DNA of 64,000 bases from an uncultured Bacteroidales bacterium (GCA_902788315.1 CADAJS010000012.1:1-64000), one strand, 5' to 3'. Counted from the stretch's first letter, positions 1-8,616 are shown. Notes: generated from the sequence alone by a model not told the origin. Numbers and translations: made by a program.

Positions 1-45
1 TGCTGCTTTAGCAAAGTCATCATTCGTGAATTTCTCTATTTTCAT
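1..45 (-). CDS. Truncated CDS, 5' end only
   Basis: An ATG at 45 reading leftward opens a frame of 15 codons (MKIEKFTNDDFAKAA) that runs off the window edge without a stop. It follows the acetyltransferase stop by 54 bp on the same strand, so the two may be co-transcribed. Too little is visible to name a family. Confidence 0.5.
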   Translation of the reverse strand, partial: MKIEKFTNDDFAKAA

Positions 46-99
46 TTCTATTATTGCCTCATGCTTTATTAAGTTATGTAATACTCTGAAAATTGGAAT

Positions 100-600
100 T
101 TACTTCAATAAACCATATAAGAATATATCGTAAATAATGCCTCCTTTAATCACCGCTTTGCGCATGACTCCTTCTTGTATAAAACCATTCTTTAGTAAAA
201 TGTGCTGAGATGCGAAATTGGGCTGAAAGACATTTGCTGTAATTCGATTGAGACCAAGTTCCTTTATTGCAATCTCACACACTTGTCCCACAGCCTGGCT
301 CATCAGGCCACGATTCCAATAGTCTTTCAATAACATGTAACCTAATTCGCCGTCAAGCCTGTATATATCTGCTTTTCGTTCAACGGAAACACTACCAACA
401 ATCTTCCCATCTACGACCATTGCGCGAAAAGTTCCGTCAATGCCTTCGCTTTTGGCAACCATATTCAGCCACCAATTAGCATCATCTTCTGTATAAGGAT
501 TCGGCAATCTGTCTGACAAGTATGTTCTATCAACGGCATTGCATAATTCCTTCAGTTCTTTTTTGTCAGCCAAACACCATTTCCGCAATTCTACTTTCAT
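100..600 (-). CDS. GNAT family N-acetyltransferase (RimJ/RimL-like)
   Basis: This 166-residue protein should transfer an acetyl group from acetyl-CoA to an amine, in the cytoplasm; the substrate cannot be told from sequence. Visible signs are the acetyl-CoA-binding region around WNRGLM (95-100), followed by a helix (101-113), and the RimJ/RimL-type motif NFASQHILLKNGF (128-140). The length is normal for a single-domain GNAT. The gene is clearly richer in A+T than the genes from 1.5 kb onward, and it sits beside a decayed gene, so recent acquisition is possible. The family call is firm; a role in ribosomal-protein acetylation versus small-molecule detoxification is open. Confidence 0.85.
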   Translation of the reverse strand: MKVELRKWCLADKKELKELCNAVDRTYLSDRLPNPYTEDDANWWLNMVAKSEGIDGTFRAMVVDGKIVGSVSVERKADIYRLDGELGYMLLKDYWNRGLMSQAVGQVCEIAIKELGLNRITANVFQPNFASQHILLKNGFIQEGVMRKAVIKGGIIYDIFLYGLLK

Positions 601-658
601 ACCGCTAAATTCCGATTTATCTGTCTGTTACTTTATAGGTCATCGCATCCAACGGCCA

Positions 659-898
659 TCATGTCACATTGTGACCCGTATCGAGGTGATGGTTGGATTG
701 CAGGTCATCATCAGAGAGGGTAAAGTCGAAAAGATCGATGTTCTCAATCATCCTTTCTCTATGCGTAGTCTTGGGGATGATGATAATGTCGTTCTGTATC
801 AGGAACTTCAAGGCAATCTGTGCAGCTGTCCTGCCATTCTATTCGCCAATGCCCAATTACGTCATCTTAACTCCGATATTCAACGTCTTGTATTCCAT
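659..898 (-). pseudogene. Aldo/keto reductase remnant with internal deletion and two in-frame stops
   Basis: One frame reads from an ATG at 898 to a TGA at 659. Its first 12 codons (MEYKTLNIGVKM) match the usual N-terminus of NADPH-dependent aldo/keto reductases. A TAA (857-859) and a TAG (839-841) follow. The same frame then resumes with GRTAAQIALKFLIQ and IIIIPKTTHRERM, the C-terminal part of the family where the cofactor is bound. About 180-200 residues of barrel, including the catalytic Tyr/Lys region, are absent. The remnant starts 7 bp after the flavoprotein stop, so the intact gene was probably its operon partner. The deletion left the frame unshifted. Confidence 0.8.
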
Positions 899-905
899 AT
901 TGTCC

Positions 906-1442
906 TCACACACGCTTGCCAAGTTCGTAGGCCTCTTGCAGTTTGGGATTGCCTTCAATCTCGCGGGCTGCGTTCACGCCGCCGCAGAAAAGCGTGCCAG
1001 CCAAGCGGCTCTTGGGATAACAGTCTATCCAACCCGACAAGCCTGTCTCTGCACGTTTGGGGGTCTCGGCTTCATCCTCTGCTGCCGTTGTCAACAGATA
1101 GACATCACGGAACTGGTATTCCTGCTCGTACATCGCATTCATACGGTCTATGAGGGTCTTCATCTGACCGCTCATCTCATAATAGTAGATAGGTGTGGCC
1201 CAGCAAATGACATCAGCCTTCAGCACCTTTGCCATGATATCATTCACGTCGTCTTTAATGACGCAACGCCCAAGTTTTTGGCAAGCCATGCAACCCCTGC
1301 AGAACTGGATGTTCTTATCCGTCAGGGAAACCTTCTCCACTTCGTTTCCAGCTGCTTTGGCACCTTCTATAAACTTCTCAGCGAGCATATCGCTGTTCGA
1401 GCCATGACGAAGGCTCGTGGAAATGACTATTACTTTTTTCAT
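906..1442 (-). CDS. Flavodoxin-fold NAD(P)H-dependent oxidoreductase, possible iron-sulfur flavoprotein
   Basis: A 178-residue cytoplasmic flavoprotein of the NADPH-dependent FMN reductase family. The FMN phosphate loop is STSLRHGSNSDML (8-20), and the isoalloxazine-contacting region is ATPIYYYEMSGQMKTLIDR (82-100). Four cysteines, C48-x2-C51-x2-C54-x5-C60, fit the compact motif of iron-sulfur flavoproteins, which carry a 4Fe-4S cluster beside FMN; whether a cluster is present here is inference. It would shuttle electrons between a reduced donor and an unknown acceptor. An aldo/keto reductase, now decayed, followed 7 bp downstream. Confidence 0.85.
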   Translation of the reverse strand: MKKVIVISTSLRHGSNSDMLAEKFIEGAKAAGNEVEKVSLTDKNIQFCRGCMACQKLGRCVIKDDVNDIMAKVLKADVICWATPIYYYEMSGQMKTLIDRMNAMYEQEYQFRDVYLLTTAAEDEAETPKRAETGLSGWIDCYPKSRLAGTLFCGGVNAAREIEGNPKLQEAYELGKRV

Positions 1443-1515
1443 TTTGTCTTTTGATTACTAAATATCCACTCTGGTGCTGACCTTTCCGGTCCCAATTTCA
1501 AAATAGAATTTATCG

Positions 1516-2448
1516 TTACTCTGCTTCACGCCGATGGATGGTGCGCACGGCACGCTGGATCTGGGGAACGGTGCCCAGGATGATGTAGTATTCGTACTCG
1601 ACCACGCTGCGGGGACCTACGTACTGTGAGCGGACGGGGGCAATATATGAGGTGGCTTCGTCAAGCGCCTGTCCGTCACGGTCGGGCTTGTAACGACCGG
1701 CGAGAAACGAAGTGGCCGAGGGGCTATAGACACCCATGCCACGACCGTCGTCGCCCACGAAGGCCATCCACTTCTCGGGTACCGAAGGATAGTGACCCCA
1801 TCCATGCTTGGGCTCCACGAAGCGCAGTTCCTCAACCTCGACAGTATCGGCAGCCCCACCTGTAAACGGAGCATCACCCTGATAATAATAGAGGTGGTTG
1901 AGAGCAGAGATGGGATATACGGCCGGTATCTCCTGGTCATTCTGCGAACTCTCGCCATAGAGGGTGTCGGTTCGGTGGCAAGTGAGACGGCAACGCACAT
2001 GGAGCATGCGGCCATGCAGGCTGGTCCACTGCTCCATCTCGGCCTCGGCAGGATGGTTTTTCATGTCCCACTGCATGGGGATACACCTGACATAGGTCTC
2101 GTGGCGCGACTGGCGCCAGTCCAGTATCTCGGCACGCCCCCGGGCATAGTCACCCACCTGAATCGGATTCCACGGCCACGGGCTCCAGAACTCGCTCTGT
2201 CCCTCGGCCACGCGGTTGACGGAACGGCCTGCATAGTACGACTGCTGGATATAGCGCCCTTCGTCATAGATATTCACAAGGCTGCCCTCCTCGCCGTGGC
2301 GGAAGATGTGACTGATGGCTCCTCCACGCGAAAGATCCTGCCGCACAGTCATGTGGCGATTCCGAATGGTGAGGAAGGAGGGCACGGACTGTGCCCCGAC
2401 GCCCGACGCGGCACAGAGAAAAAGGAAGCATAACAATTTACGAAGCAT
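1516..2448 (-). CDS. Secreted protein of unknown function
   Basis: A 310-residue protein with a clear signal peptide (MLRKLLCFLFLCAASGVGAQ), so it is exported to the periplasm or beyond. The mature part is rich in Trp, Tyr and His, with many short alternating stretches that suggest a beta-sandwich, for example near SEFWSPWPWNPIQ and residues 210-225. I do not recognise a named family. Its style resembles carbohydrate-active or carbohydrate-binding proteins, but no catalytic signature can be named. Its ATG lies 3 bp after the stop of the CPBP protease gene, so it ends that operon. Confidence 0.6.
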   Translation of the reverse strand: MLRKLLCFLFLCAASGVGAQSVPSFLTIRNRHMTVRQDLSRGGAISHIFRHGEEGSLVNIYDEGRYIQQSYYAGRSVNRVAEGQSEFWSPWPWNPIQVGDYARGRAEILDWRQSRHETYVRCIPMQWDMKNHPAEAEMEQWTSLHGRMLHVRCRLTCHRTDTLYGESSQNDQEIPAVYPISALNHLYYYQGDAPFTGGAADTVEVEELRFVEPKHGWGHYPSVPEKWMAFVGDDGRGMGVYSPSATSFLAGRYKPDRDGQALDEATSYIAPVRSQYVGPRSVVEYEYYIILGTVPQIQRAVRTIHRREAE

Positions 2449-2451
2449 GGC

Positions 2452-3273
2452 TCACTGGTATTTCTTGTAGAACAGACAGAGACTCCACACACTTAAGAAG
2501 CCCAGTATCACAATAGGACACCACACGGTAAGAGGAGTGAGGTCGTACCACTCGGTGAGGGTGAAATCCTCTGCCCCATCCCCAAGAACGCGCATCAAGG
2601 CCACGCTGACGCTGTTGTTGAGTATGTGCAGCAGTGAAGTGATCACCACATTGCCCGTCTTCTGATAGATTACGGCCAGCATGAGGCCTACGATGAAGGC
2701 AAACGGCACCTGCGCCGGGTTTAGATGGATGATGCCGAAGCAGAGTGCACTGACTACGGCGGCCGTCCATGGTTTTACGCCGCCACGCAGCAAGCAACCC
2801 TGGATGCCCTCGCGGAAGACCACTTCCTCGACAATCGGACCGATGACTGCCACTGCCAGAACGCCCCAAAAGGTACCGACAATCTCGGTCATCTCAGCCT
2901 CAATGATATTTGGCAGGTTCAGCTGTTCACTCAGCAAATCGGTGGCAATGACGCCCAGGATTACTCCCAGAATGCCGAGTAAGATCTGCGGCCAACGAAT
3001 CGAGCGACCATCGAAAGCCTCGGGCAGGCGGACCATCCCCTTGCGCCACAGAATGTAACATGTGGCCAGGCCTGCCAGCATAATAGCAATAGCCATCGAA
3101 GCGGGTGACACAAAGGCCGAGTGATCGATGGAAGCAAGGCCTTTGGCCACAATATCCTTCATCGCGCTCGGGTGACAGACAAGCATCACAAGAGGAACCA
3201 GAAAGCTGAATACGACCTGCATGAGCAGGAACACGAAAGCGGGGAAGAGTGCCTTCCAATAAATTTTGTTCAT
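2452..3273 (-). CDS. CPBP-family intramembrane metalloprotease
   Basis: A 273-residue inner-membrane protein with about seven hydrophobic segments. The Rce1/CPBP catalytic residues are visible: the EEVVFREG motif (E149, E150, R154), H183 in FGIIHLN, and H216/N220 in HILNN. These glutamate-dependent proteases cleave prenylated or other membrane-anchored substrates, or act in bacteriocin immunity; no substrate can be inferred here. The gene is 19 bp after the glycosyltransferase stop and 3 bp before the secreted protein, in a minus-strand run. Confidence 0.88.
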   Translation of the reverse strand: MNKIYWKALFPAFVFLLMQVVFSFLVPLVMLVCHPSAMKDIVAKGLASIDHSAFVSPASMAIAIMLAGLATCYILWRKGMVRLPEAFDGRSIRWPQILLGILGVILGVIATDLLSEQLNLPNIIEAEMTEIVGTFWGVLAVAVIGPIVEEVVFREGIQGCLLRGGVKPWTAAVVSALCFGIIHLNPAQVPFAFIVGLMLAVIYQKTGNVVITSLLHILNNSVSVALMRVLGDGAEDFTLTEWYDLTPLTVWCPIVILGFLSVWSLCLFYKKYQ

Positions 3274-3292
3274 AATGCGTTAATTGATGAGG

Positions 3293-4201
3293 TTATACGT
3301 CGGTAATGGAGTGGTTCTTTAGGATTTCCACCAGTTTGTCACTCTTGCCGCTGACTACCTTGCGGCAGAACATCTTGCCGCTCTGTCGCAGGCGGGGCAG
3401 GTCGGCCTCGGTCATAATCTGGATGACGGGCTCGTAGTCAATGAAATGCAAGGGAGTGAGAGCTGCAAGGCCGGGGTAAGCGCCCTCGGTGAGAATGCAG
3501 CGCGAAGCCCAGCGAGGTGAGTTGAAGGCAATGGTCTGAATCAGTGTCTCGGCCGGGCAGAAGCTGTTGCGGAAGTAGCGGGACACCTCGGGTTTGTTAT
3601 AATACACGTCGAGCAGATGCAGTGCCAGCTCCTGCGAGATGCACCACCACGCGCTCCCCTTGTAGAGCCGCCATTCAGCTCCGTCCACCGTGAAGTGCAA
3701 CTTCTTGCGATAACCCGTCAGACGGAGTATCTTGCGAGCCAGGATGGAGAGTTTCACGGATTCGAAGAACGGGCGTGCAACCGTGTACATCTCATGCTGC
3801 AAGGCATTGATGTCAGGCGAATCCAGGCAGACGCCTTGCAGAATCTCACGTTCGCCCTGCGCCGAGAGCCACGCGACAATCTGCTCCGGCGACCACAGCG
3901 GATAGTCCATTCCGCTGAGGAAGAAGATACGATCAAAGTGGCGCGGAAATTCCACTGCGGCACAGAGCAGGCGCATCTGATACTCCACCTCTCGCATCGT
4001 GCCCCACCGCACATCGACACGATTCACAAGGAAGTGCACATTATCACTCTTTATCAATAAAGTAAAAGGTGTTATATCACTCTTTGCATCAATATGGACA
4101 AAGAAGTCGGCATCGGCAGGAAGTGCTTCGATGAGACGCTTCAGCTGAGGGGCATCCGTATGGGCAGAAATGAGGAATGCGATGTTACAACTCATAGGCA
4201 A
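3293..4201 (-). CDS. GT14 (core-2/I-branching type) beta-glycosyltransferase
   Basis: A 302-residue cytoplasmic or membrane-associated glycosyltransferase. Family landmarks are FLISAHTDAPQLKRLI near the start, FVHIDAKSD (34-42), LSGMDYPL (95-102) and GSAWWCIS (182-189). Bacterial members add N-acetylglucosamine, xylose or other sugars to surface polysaccharides. The flippase immediately upstream on the same strand (15 bp) supports a role in building a lipid-linked glycan for export. A second ATG two codons downstream could also be used. Confidence 0.85.
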   Translation of the reverse strand: MPMSCNIAFLISAHTDAPQLKRLIEALPADADFFVHIDAKSDITPFTLLIKSDNVHFLVNRVDVRWGTMREVEYQMRLLCAAVEFPRHFDRIFFLSGMDYPLWSPEQIVAWLSAQGEREILQGVCLDSPDINALQHEMYTVARPFFESVKLSILARKILRLTGYRKKLHFTVDGAEWRLYKGSAWWCISQELALHLLDVYYNKPEVSRYFRNSFCPAETLIQTIAFNSPRWASRCILTEGAYPGLAALTPLHFIDYEPVIQIMTEADLPRLRQSGKMFCRKVVSGKSDKLVEILKNHSITDV

Positions 4202-4216
4202 GGAAGGATTATGAAG

Positions 4217-5662
4217 TTATCGTAAGCCAAAGCGGCGGAGAATATAAACCATGCTCTCGCGCATAATTCGCGCCCCGCTCGCATACATTATTATAATATA
4301 TAGGAAGGCGGCAAGCACCACTCGGCACAGCAACAACAGCCACAGCGAGTCAATGCTGCGCGTGGCCCACCAGGTGAATGCCATCACACCAAGTGCAATG
4401 ACAAAGAAAGGAACCACATCGCGCAGGGCATCCCAGAACGAGAGGCGGATGAGATGCCAGGCAATGCACTGCCACACAAAGAGCCACAGCACATTCACGC
4501 TGATGAAATACACGACCATCACATAGAGACCATATCTGTGCAGTGCAACCAGCCCAACCAGGATGAGCATGCTGAGGCAGAGCGTACTCCACATATTGAT
4601 ATTGCTCCGCCCGCGGCTGATAGCCAGCTGGCTGTAGAGTGTCAGCAGTGGGAAGATGGCGCCATAGAGGCTCAGCATGCTGAGCAGCGTGGCACTCTCG
4701 ATCCACTTCTCCCCCACCACCAGCAGCAGGAACTCGCGGGCTATGAGTCCCATACCAAGCAGGCAGGGGAAGGAGACAAACGACACGAAACGCAGCATCT
4801 TGCGGAAAGTGCGTCGATAGCGCTCATCCTCATCGACCACTCGCGAAAGCACAGGCTGTGCCACGCCGGTGAGCATGCCATTAATGGTATTGGAAGACAT
4901 GTCGGTCCACTTACGTGCAGCGCCGTAGATGCCAGCCTGATAATCCCCATAGTACTTGCCGAGCAGCAGGCCAAAAGCATTACTGCTAAGACTGTTTACG
5001 ATGTTCGTAAGCAACAGTTTGCTGCTGAACCCGAACATGCGCCATGCGGGACGCAGGTCAATGGAGAGCGAGGGGCGCCACGGCGAATAGCACCAGTTCA
5101 TCACGGCCACCACAAAGATGAAGAGCACATGCTGCACAGCCAGACTCCAATAGCCACAACCCATCCATGCCATCGTCACGGCAACAATGCTGGAGATGCA
5201 TTGCGAGACGATGGCAATGATGCAACTCTCACGGTTCATCAGATGGATGAAGAGATAGGCACGCTGCACCGTGCCCAGGCTGCTGAAGAAGAAGCCCAGG
5301 AAAAGAAAGCGGCTCAGCCAGAGCAGATCGGGGTCGTGGAAATAGTTTACGATAAGCGGCGCACAGAAGAAGAGGATGACATAGAGCGCCGTCCCGATGC
5401 CTGCCTGGCACCAGAAGACGGCGTTATAGTCATTGCGCGTGCGTTCCCTAAGATTACACAGGGCAGCCGTGAAACCACTTTCCTGCAGTACGCTGGCCAC
5501 TCCGGCAAAGACCATGAGCTTGGTAATCTTGCCCTGAGCCGAAGGGTCCAGCCGTTGCAGGATCAGGATGCCGAAGAGTGCACCCAGCACCTGCACGGTG
5601 CCGTTGTTCAGGATTCCCCAAAGGAAGCCCCTCGCTGCGCGGTCTTTCAGTCCATAGTTCAT
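4217..5662 (-). CDS. Wzx-like polysaccharide flippase (MOP superfamily)
   Basis: A 481-residue protein with about 12-14 hydrophobic segments and few charged loops, the normal form of Wzx/RfbX O-unit or capsule flippases. The N-terminus (AARGFLWGILNNGTVQVLG) matches the start of polysaccharide biosynthesis transporters. It would move undecaprenyl-linked oligosaccharides across the inner membrane. It heads a minus-strand group with a GT14 transferase. Its start lies close to the left inverted-repeat arm (5649-5683) of the four-helix-bundle element, so that insertion separates the flippase from whatever promoter it once had. Confidence 0.88.
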   Translation of the reverse strand: MNYGLKDRAARGFLWGILNNGTVQVLGALFGILILQRLDPSAQGKITKLMVFAGVASVLQESGFTAALCNLRERTRNDYNAVFWCQAGIGTALYVILFFCAPLIVNYFHDPDLLWLSRFLFLGFFFSSLGTVQRAYLFIHLMNRESCIIAIVSQCISSIVAVTMAWMGCGYWSLAVQHVLFIFVVAVMNWCYSPWRPSLSIDLRPAWRMFGFSSKLLLTNIVNSLSSNAFGLLLGKYYGDYQAGIYGAARKWTDMSSNTINGMLTGVAQPVLSRVVDEDERYRRTFRKMLRFVSFVSFPCLLGMGLIAREFLLLVVGEKWIESATLLSMLSLYGAIFPLLTLYSQLAISRGRSNINMWSTLCLSMLILVGLVALHRYGLYVMVVYFISVNVLWLFVWQCIAWHLIRLSFWDALRDVVPFFVIALGVMAFTWWATRSIDSLWLLLLCRVVLAAFLYIIIMYASGARIMRESMVYILRRFGLR

Positions 5663-5683
5663 AGTGCACAGTCCATAGTTAAA
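5649..5683. repeat. Left arm of 35-bp inverted repeat bounding the four-helix-bundle gene
   Basis: The reverse complement of this stretch matches 6035-6069 at 33 of 35 positions. It is made of four ACTATGG-like heptamers (ACTATGG, ACTGTGC, ACTATGA, ACTATGG). It contains the TAA stop codon of the enclosed gene (5679-5681). Confidence 0.9.
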
Positions 5684-6034
5684 GTTTGTTTGTCGATTTG
5701 ACGATGGACATTAACATACGAATCACTTCCCGACAATCGTCCAGCATAGAAACCGACAGCCGTTCATCCAGATAACCTGTTTCTCCAAGCAATTCGAGCC
5801 AATATTCTGTCTCGCTCGCCTCTTTTAATGCAATGCTCATTTTTGCCGTAAAGTCGGCAACGCTTTGTCCCCGCAAGGCTTCCTTCACATTCGCCCCAAT
5901 GCTTGTACCGCTTCGAAGCATCTGCCGAGACAACACGTATTCCTTTCGCGGAGTCATCTCCGTGAGGTACTGATACAGCCGAACGACACGTATCGCGAAA
6001 TGCTTGCTTTTTTCATTAACGATACTTTGCTTCA

Positions 6035-6035
<1 letters not shown>
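5679..6035 (-). CDS. Four-helix-bundle protein (23S rRNA intervening-sequence/S23 type, Avd-like)
   Basis: A 118-residue all-helical protein. SRQMLRSGTSIGANVKEA (36-53) and DFTAKMSIALKEASETEYW (62-80) are the signature of the family that includes proteins encoded in 23S rRNA intervening sequences and the Avd accessory protein of diversity-generating retroelements. Family members form pentamers with a basic face that binds nucleic acid. There is no rRNA gene, reverse transcriptase or variable repeat here. Instead the ORF is bounded by a 35-bp inverted repeat: the left arm contains the stop codon and the right arm begins at the first base of the ATG. The upstream DNA is all heptamer repeat, so no normal ribosome-binding site is seen. 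Confidence 0.9.
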
Positions 6036-6115
<80 letters not shown>

Positions 6116-6116
6116 A

Positions 6117-8174
6117 CTACCCCACCTGGCTTCCTCCCTTCACGTCTTCCATTGTCGTGGTTACGCTGAGGTCTCCGTTGTAGTTCACGGCGCTCAGTAT
6201 CATGCCGCAACTCTCCTCGCCCATCATCTGACGCGGCGCCAGGTTGGCAATGAAGAGCACGCGCTTGCCCACGAGCTGTTCCGGCTCATACCACTGGGCG
6301 ATGCCGCTCAGGATGGTGCGGTCCTTGCCCGAGCCGTCGTCGAGCGTGAACTTGAGCAGCTTCTTGCTCTTCTTGATTTTCTCACACGCCTTGACGAGGC
6401 CCACGCGGATGTCCAGCTTCTCGAAATCCTCGAAGGGGATGGTGGGCTTCACGGGAGCAGCCTTGTAGGCAGCAGCCTCATTGGCCTTGATGATGTCTTC
6501 GAGTTTCTTCTTCTGCATGGCAATGACGCCGTCTTCTATCTTTGTGAAGAGCAGCTCGGGCTTGGGCAACTGCTTGCCGGCGGGCAGCAGTGTGGTGCTG
6601 CCAAGGTCTTCCCAGGAGAATCCGTCCATAGCTATCATCTCACGCAGGCGCTTGCTGCTGAAGGGCAGGAAGGGCTCAAAGGCAATGGCCAGGTTGGCCG
6701 TAATCTGCAGGCTGAGGTAGATGATGGTCTTCACGCGCTCGGGGTCTGTCTTGATCACTTTCCACGGCTCGCAGTCGGCAATATACTTGTTGCCGATGCG
6801 TGCCAGATTCATGGCCTCCTTCTGCGCCTCGCGGAACTTGAAGTTCTCAAGCAGGCTTTCCAGCTGACACTTCACGTCGGCAAAGGCAGCCAGAGTCTCT
6901 CGGTCGTAGTCGTTGAGCTCGCCACATTCAGGCACTCGGCCTTCATAGTACTTCTGAGTGAGCTGCAGGGCGCGGTTCACAAAATTGCCATAGACGGCCA
7001 CCAGCTCGTTGTTGCAGCGTGCCTGATAGTCATCCCACGTAAAGTCGTTGTCCTTCGTCTCGGGCGCGTTGGCCGTGAGCACATAGCGCAGCTCGTCCTG
7101 GCGGCCAGGCATCTCGTCGAGGTACTCGTTGAGCCAGACGGCATAGTTCTTAGAGGTAGAGATCTTGTTGCCTTCCAAATTGAGGAACTCGTTGCCGGGC
7201 ACATTGTCGGGGAGGATGTAGCCTCCGTGTGCCTTGAGCATAGCAGGAAACACGATACAGTGGAACACAATGTTGTCCTTGCCAATGAAGTGTACCAGAC
7301 GCGTCTCGGGGTCCTTCCACCACGTCTCCCACGAACCCAGTTCGGGATGCTGGTCACAGAGCTCCTTGGTGTTGGAGATGTAGCCGATGGGAGCATCAAA
7401 CCATACATAGAGCACCTTTCCCTCAGCCCCCTCGACGGGAACAGGGATGCCCCAGTCAAGGTCGCGGGTCACGGCACGGGGGCGCAGACCTCCGTCAAGC
7501 CAACTCTTACACTGCCCATAGACATTGCTTCGCCACTCCTTGTGCTCCTCCAGGATCCATTTCTCCAGCCAGGGTTGGTACTTGTCCAGCGGCAGATACC
7601 AGTGCTTAGTGGCTCTCTTCACCAGCGGATTACCCGTCTCGGCGTTGTAGGGATTGATAAGTTCCTCGGGCGAGAGCGTTGCTCCGCACTTCTCGCACTG
7701 GTCGCCATATGCCTCGGGAGCATGGCAGCGCGGACATTCGCCGCGGATGTTACGATCGGTGAGGAAGTGACCCGTCTGCTCGTCATAGAACTGCTCCGTG
7801 ACCTGTTCGATGAACTTCCCGTCGTCGTACAGTTTACGGAAGAAATCGCTTGCCAGCTTATGGTGTGTGGGGCTTGTCGTACGGCTGTATATGTCGAACG
7901 AGATGCCAAAGCGCTCAAACGAGTCCTTGATGAGCGCATGGTAGCGGTCTACCACCTGCTGCACGGTGATGCCCTCCTTGCGGGCACGGATGGTCACGGG
8001 TACGCCGTGTTCGTCGCTACCACCGATAAACAGCACCGGGCGATGCTTCAGGCGCAGGTAGCGCACGTAGATGTCGGCCGGCACATATACGCCAGCCAGA
8101 TGACCGATGTGTACGGGACCGTTGGCATACGGCAGAGCCGAGGTCACAGTGGTTCTTTTAAATTGTTTCTCCAT
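6117..8174 (-). CDS. metG: Methionyl-tRNA synthetase
   Basis: A 685-residue cytoplasmic class I aminoacyl-tRNA synthetase that charges tRNA-Met. The HIGH motif is at 22-25, a four-cysteine zinc knuckle ([18 protein letters not shown]) lies near 148-165, and the KMSKS equivalent is KISTS, followed by KNYAVW. The C-terminal 95 residues (from [11 protein letters not shown]) form the EMAP/Trbp111 tRNA-binding domain used for dimerisation. The length is that of the E. coli-type enzyme. The gene is driven by a strong promoter at 8206-8236 that is part of a tandemly duplicated module. Its stop codon abuts the heptamer array. Confidence 0.97.
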   Translation of the reverse strand: MEKQFKRTTVTSALPYANGPVHIGHLAGVYVPADIYVRYLRLKHRPVLFIGGSDEHGVPVTIRARKEGITVQQVVDRYHALIKDSFERFGISFDIYSRTTSPTHHKLASDFFRKLYDDGKFIEQVTEQFYDEQTGHFLTDRNIRGECPRCHAPEAYGDQCEKCGATLSPEELINPYNAETGNPLVKRATKHWYLPLDKYQPWLEKWILEEHKEWRSNVYGQCKSWLDGGLRPRAVTRDLDWGIPVPVEGAEGKVLYVWFDAPIGYISNTKELCDQHPELGSWETWWKDPETRLVHFIGKDNIVFHCIVFPAMLKAHGGYILPDNVPGNEFLNLEGNKISTSKNYAVWLNEYLDEMPGRQDELRYVLTANAPETKDNDFTWDDYQARCNNELVAVYGNFVNRALQLTQKYYEGRVPECGELNDYDRETLAAFADVKCQLESLLENFKFREAQKEAMNLARIGNKYIADCEPWKVIKTDPERVKTIIYLSLQITANLAIAFEPFLPFSSKRLREMIAMDGFSWEDLGSTTLLPAGKQLPKPELLFTKIEDGVIAMQKKKLEDIIKANEAAAYKAAPVKPTIPFEDFEKLDIRVGLVKACEKIKKSKKLLKFTLDDGSGKDRTILSGIAQWYEPEQLVGKRVLFIANLAPRQMMGEESCGMILSAVNYNGDLSVTTTMEDVKGGSQVG

Positions 8175-8205
8175 CGTTATGTAGTTTGTCGTTTGTTTCA
8201 GCCCA

Positions 8206-8236
8206 CAAAGTTACGAATAAGCGAGCAGAGTGCAAA
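8206..8236 (-). promoter_or_regulatory. metG promoter (Bacteroidota type)
   Basis: Reading leftward, TTTG (8236-8233) and TAACTTTG (8213-8206) are separated by 19 bp, fitting the -33 TTTG / -7 TAnnTTTG consensus. The spacer contains CTCTGCTCGCTTATTCG, shared with other promoters in the window. The leader is about 30 nt. Confidence 0.85.
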
Positions 8237-8366
8237 AAGAAAGACGAAGTTTTTCATTTTGGACGCTCGAGCGAAAGTAACTTCGACCGCAGGTCAGAGT
8301 TACGAAAAGAAGAGCAGAGTGCAAAAAGAAAGACGAAGTTTTTCATTTTGGACGCTCGAGCGAAAG
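8223..8366 (-). repeat. Tandem 89-bp duplication of promoter module
   Basis: Positions 8223-8277 and 8312-8366 are the same 55-bp sequence (from GAGCAGAGTGCAAAAAG to GCTCGAGCGAAAG), offset by 89 bp. The proximal copy carries the working metG promoter. In the distal copy the -7 box has become TAACTCTG (8302-8295) and the spacer has drifted. Both copies include the dyad CGCTCGAGCG. Confidence 0.9.
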
Positions 8367-8399
8367 GATGTCCGAGTCTCATAACGTGCCGCACGGAGC

Positions 8400-8439
8400 T
8401 TTATCACACATGATAAAATAGTTTATCACACGTGATAAA
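8400..8439. repeat. Two 22-bp-spaced palindromes (TTTATCA-CACR-TGATAAA)
   Basis: Two 18-bp palindromes differing at one central base lie at 8400-8417 and 8422-8439, with centres exactly 22 bp apart, so on the same face of the helix. Seven-base arms are perfect in both. They could be a paired operator for a dimeric regulator of metG or the lipoprotein gene, or the shortest of the 22-bp-period arrays in this window. Confidence 0.85.
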
Positions 8440-8461
8440 GTCCACAGGAACACGTCATGGG

Positions 8462-8488
8462 AAATGGCGAGTTAAGAGCTCCCGAAAC
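8462..8488 (+). repeat. 27-bp dispersed repeat, copy 1
   Basis: Begins AAATGGCGAGTTAAGA and ends CTCCCGAAAC. It matches the reverse complement of 38772-38798 (dnaB leader) at 26 of 27 positions. Confidence 0.85.
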
Positions 8489-8616
8489 TTAAGTCTATAC
8501 ATTATCGCACCTCTGACGCGTCGCGTCCGACGATTTACAACGCTTCGACCCGCTTGCGGGTGTAGAAGAAAGTACCCTCGCCCGAAAGTGCAAAACGAAA
8601 AAAAATACGTTTTCCT

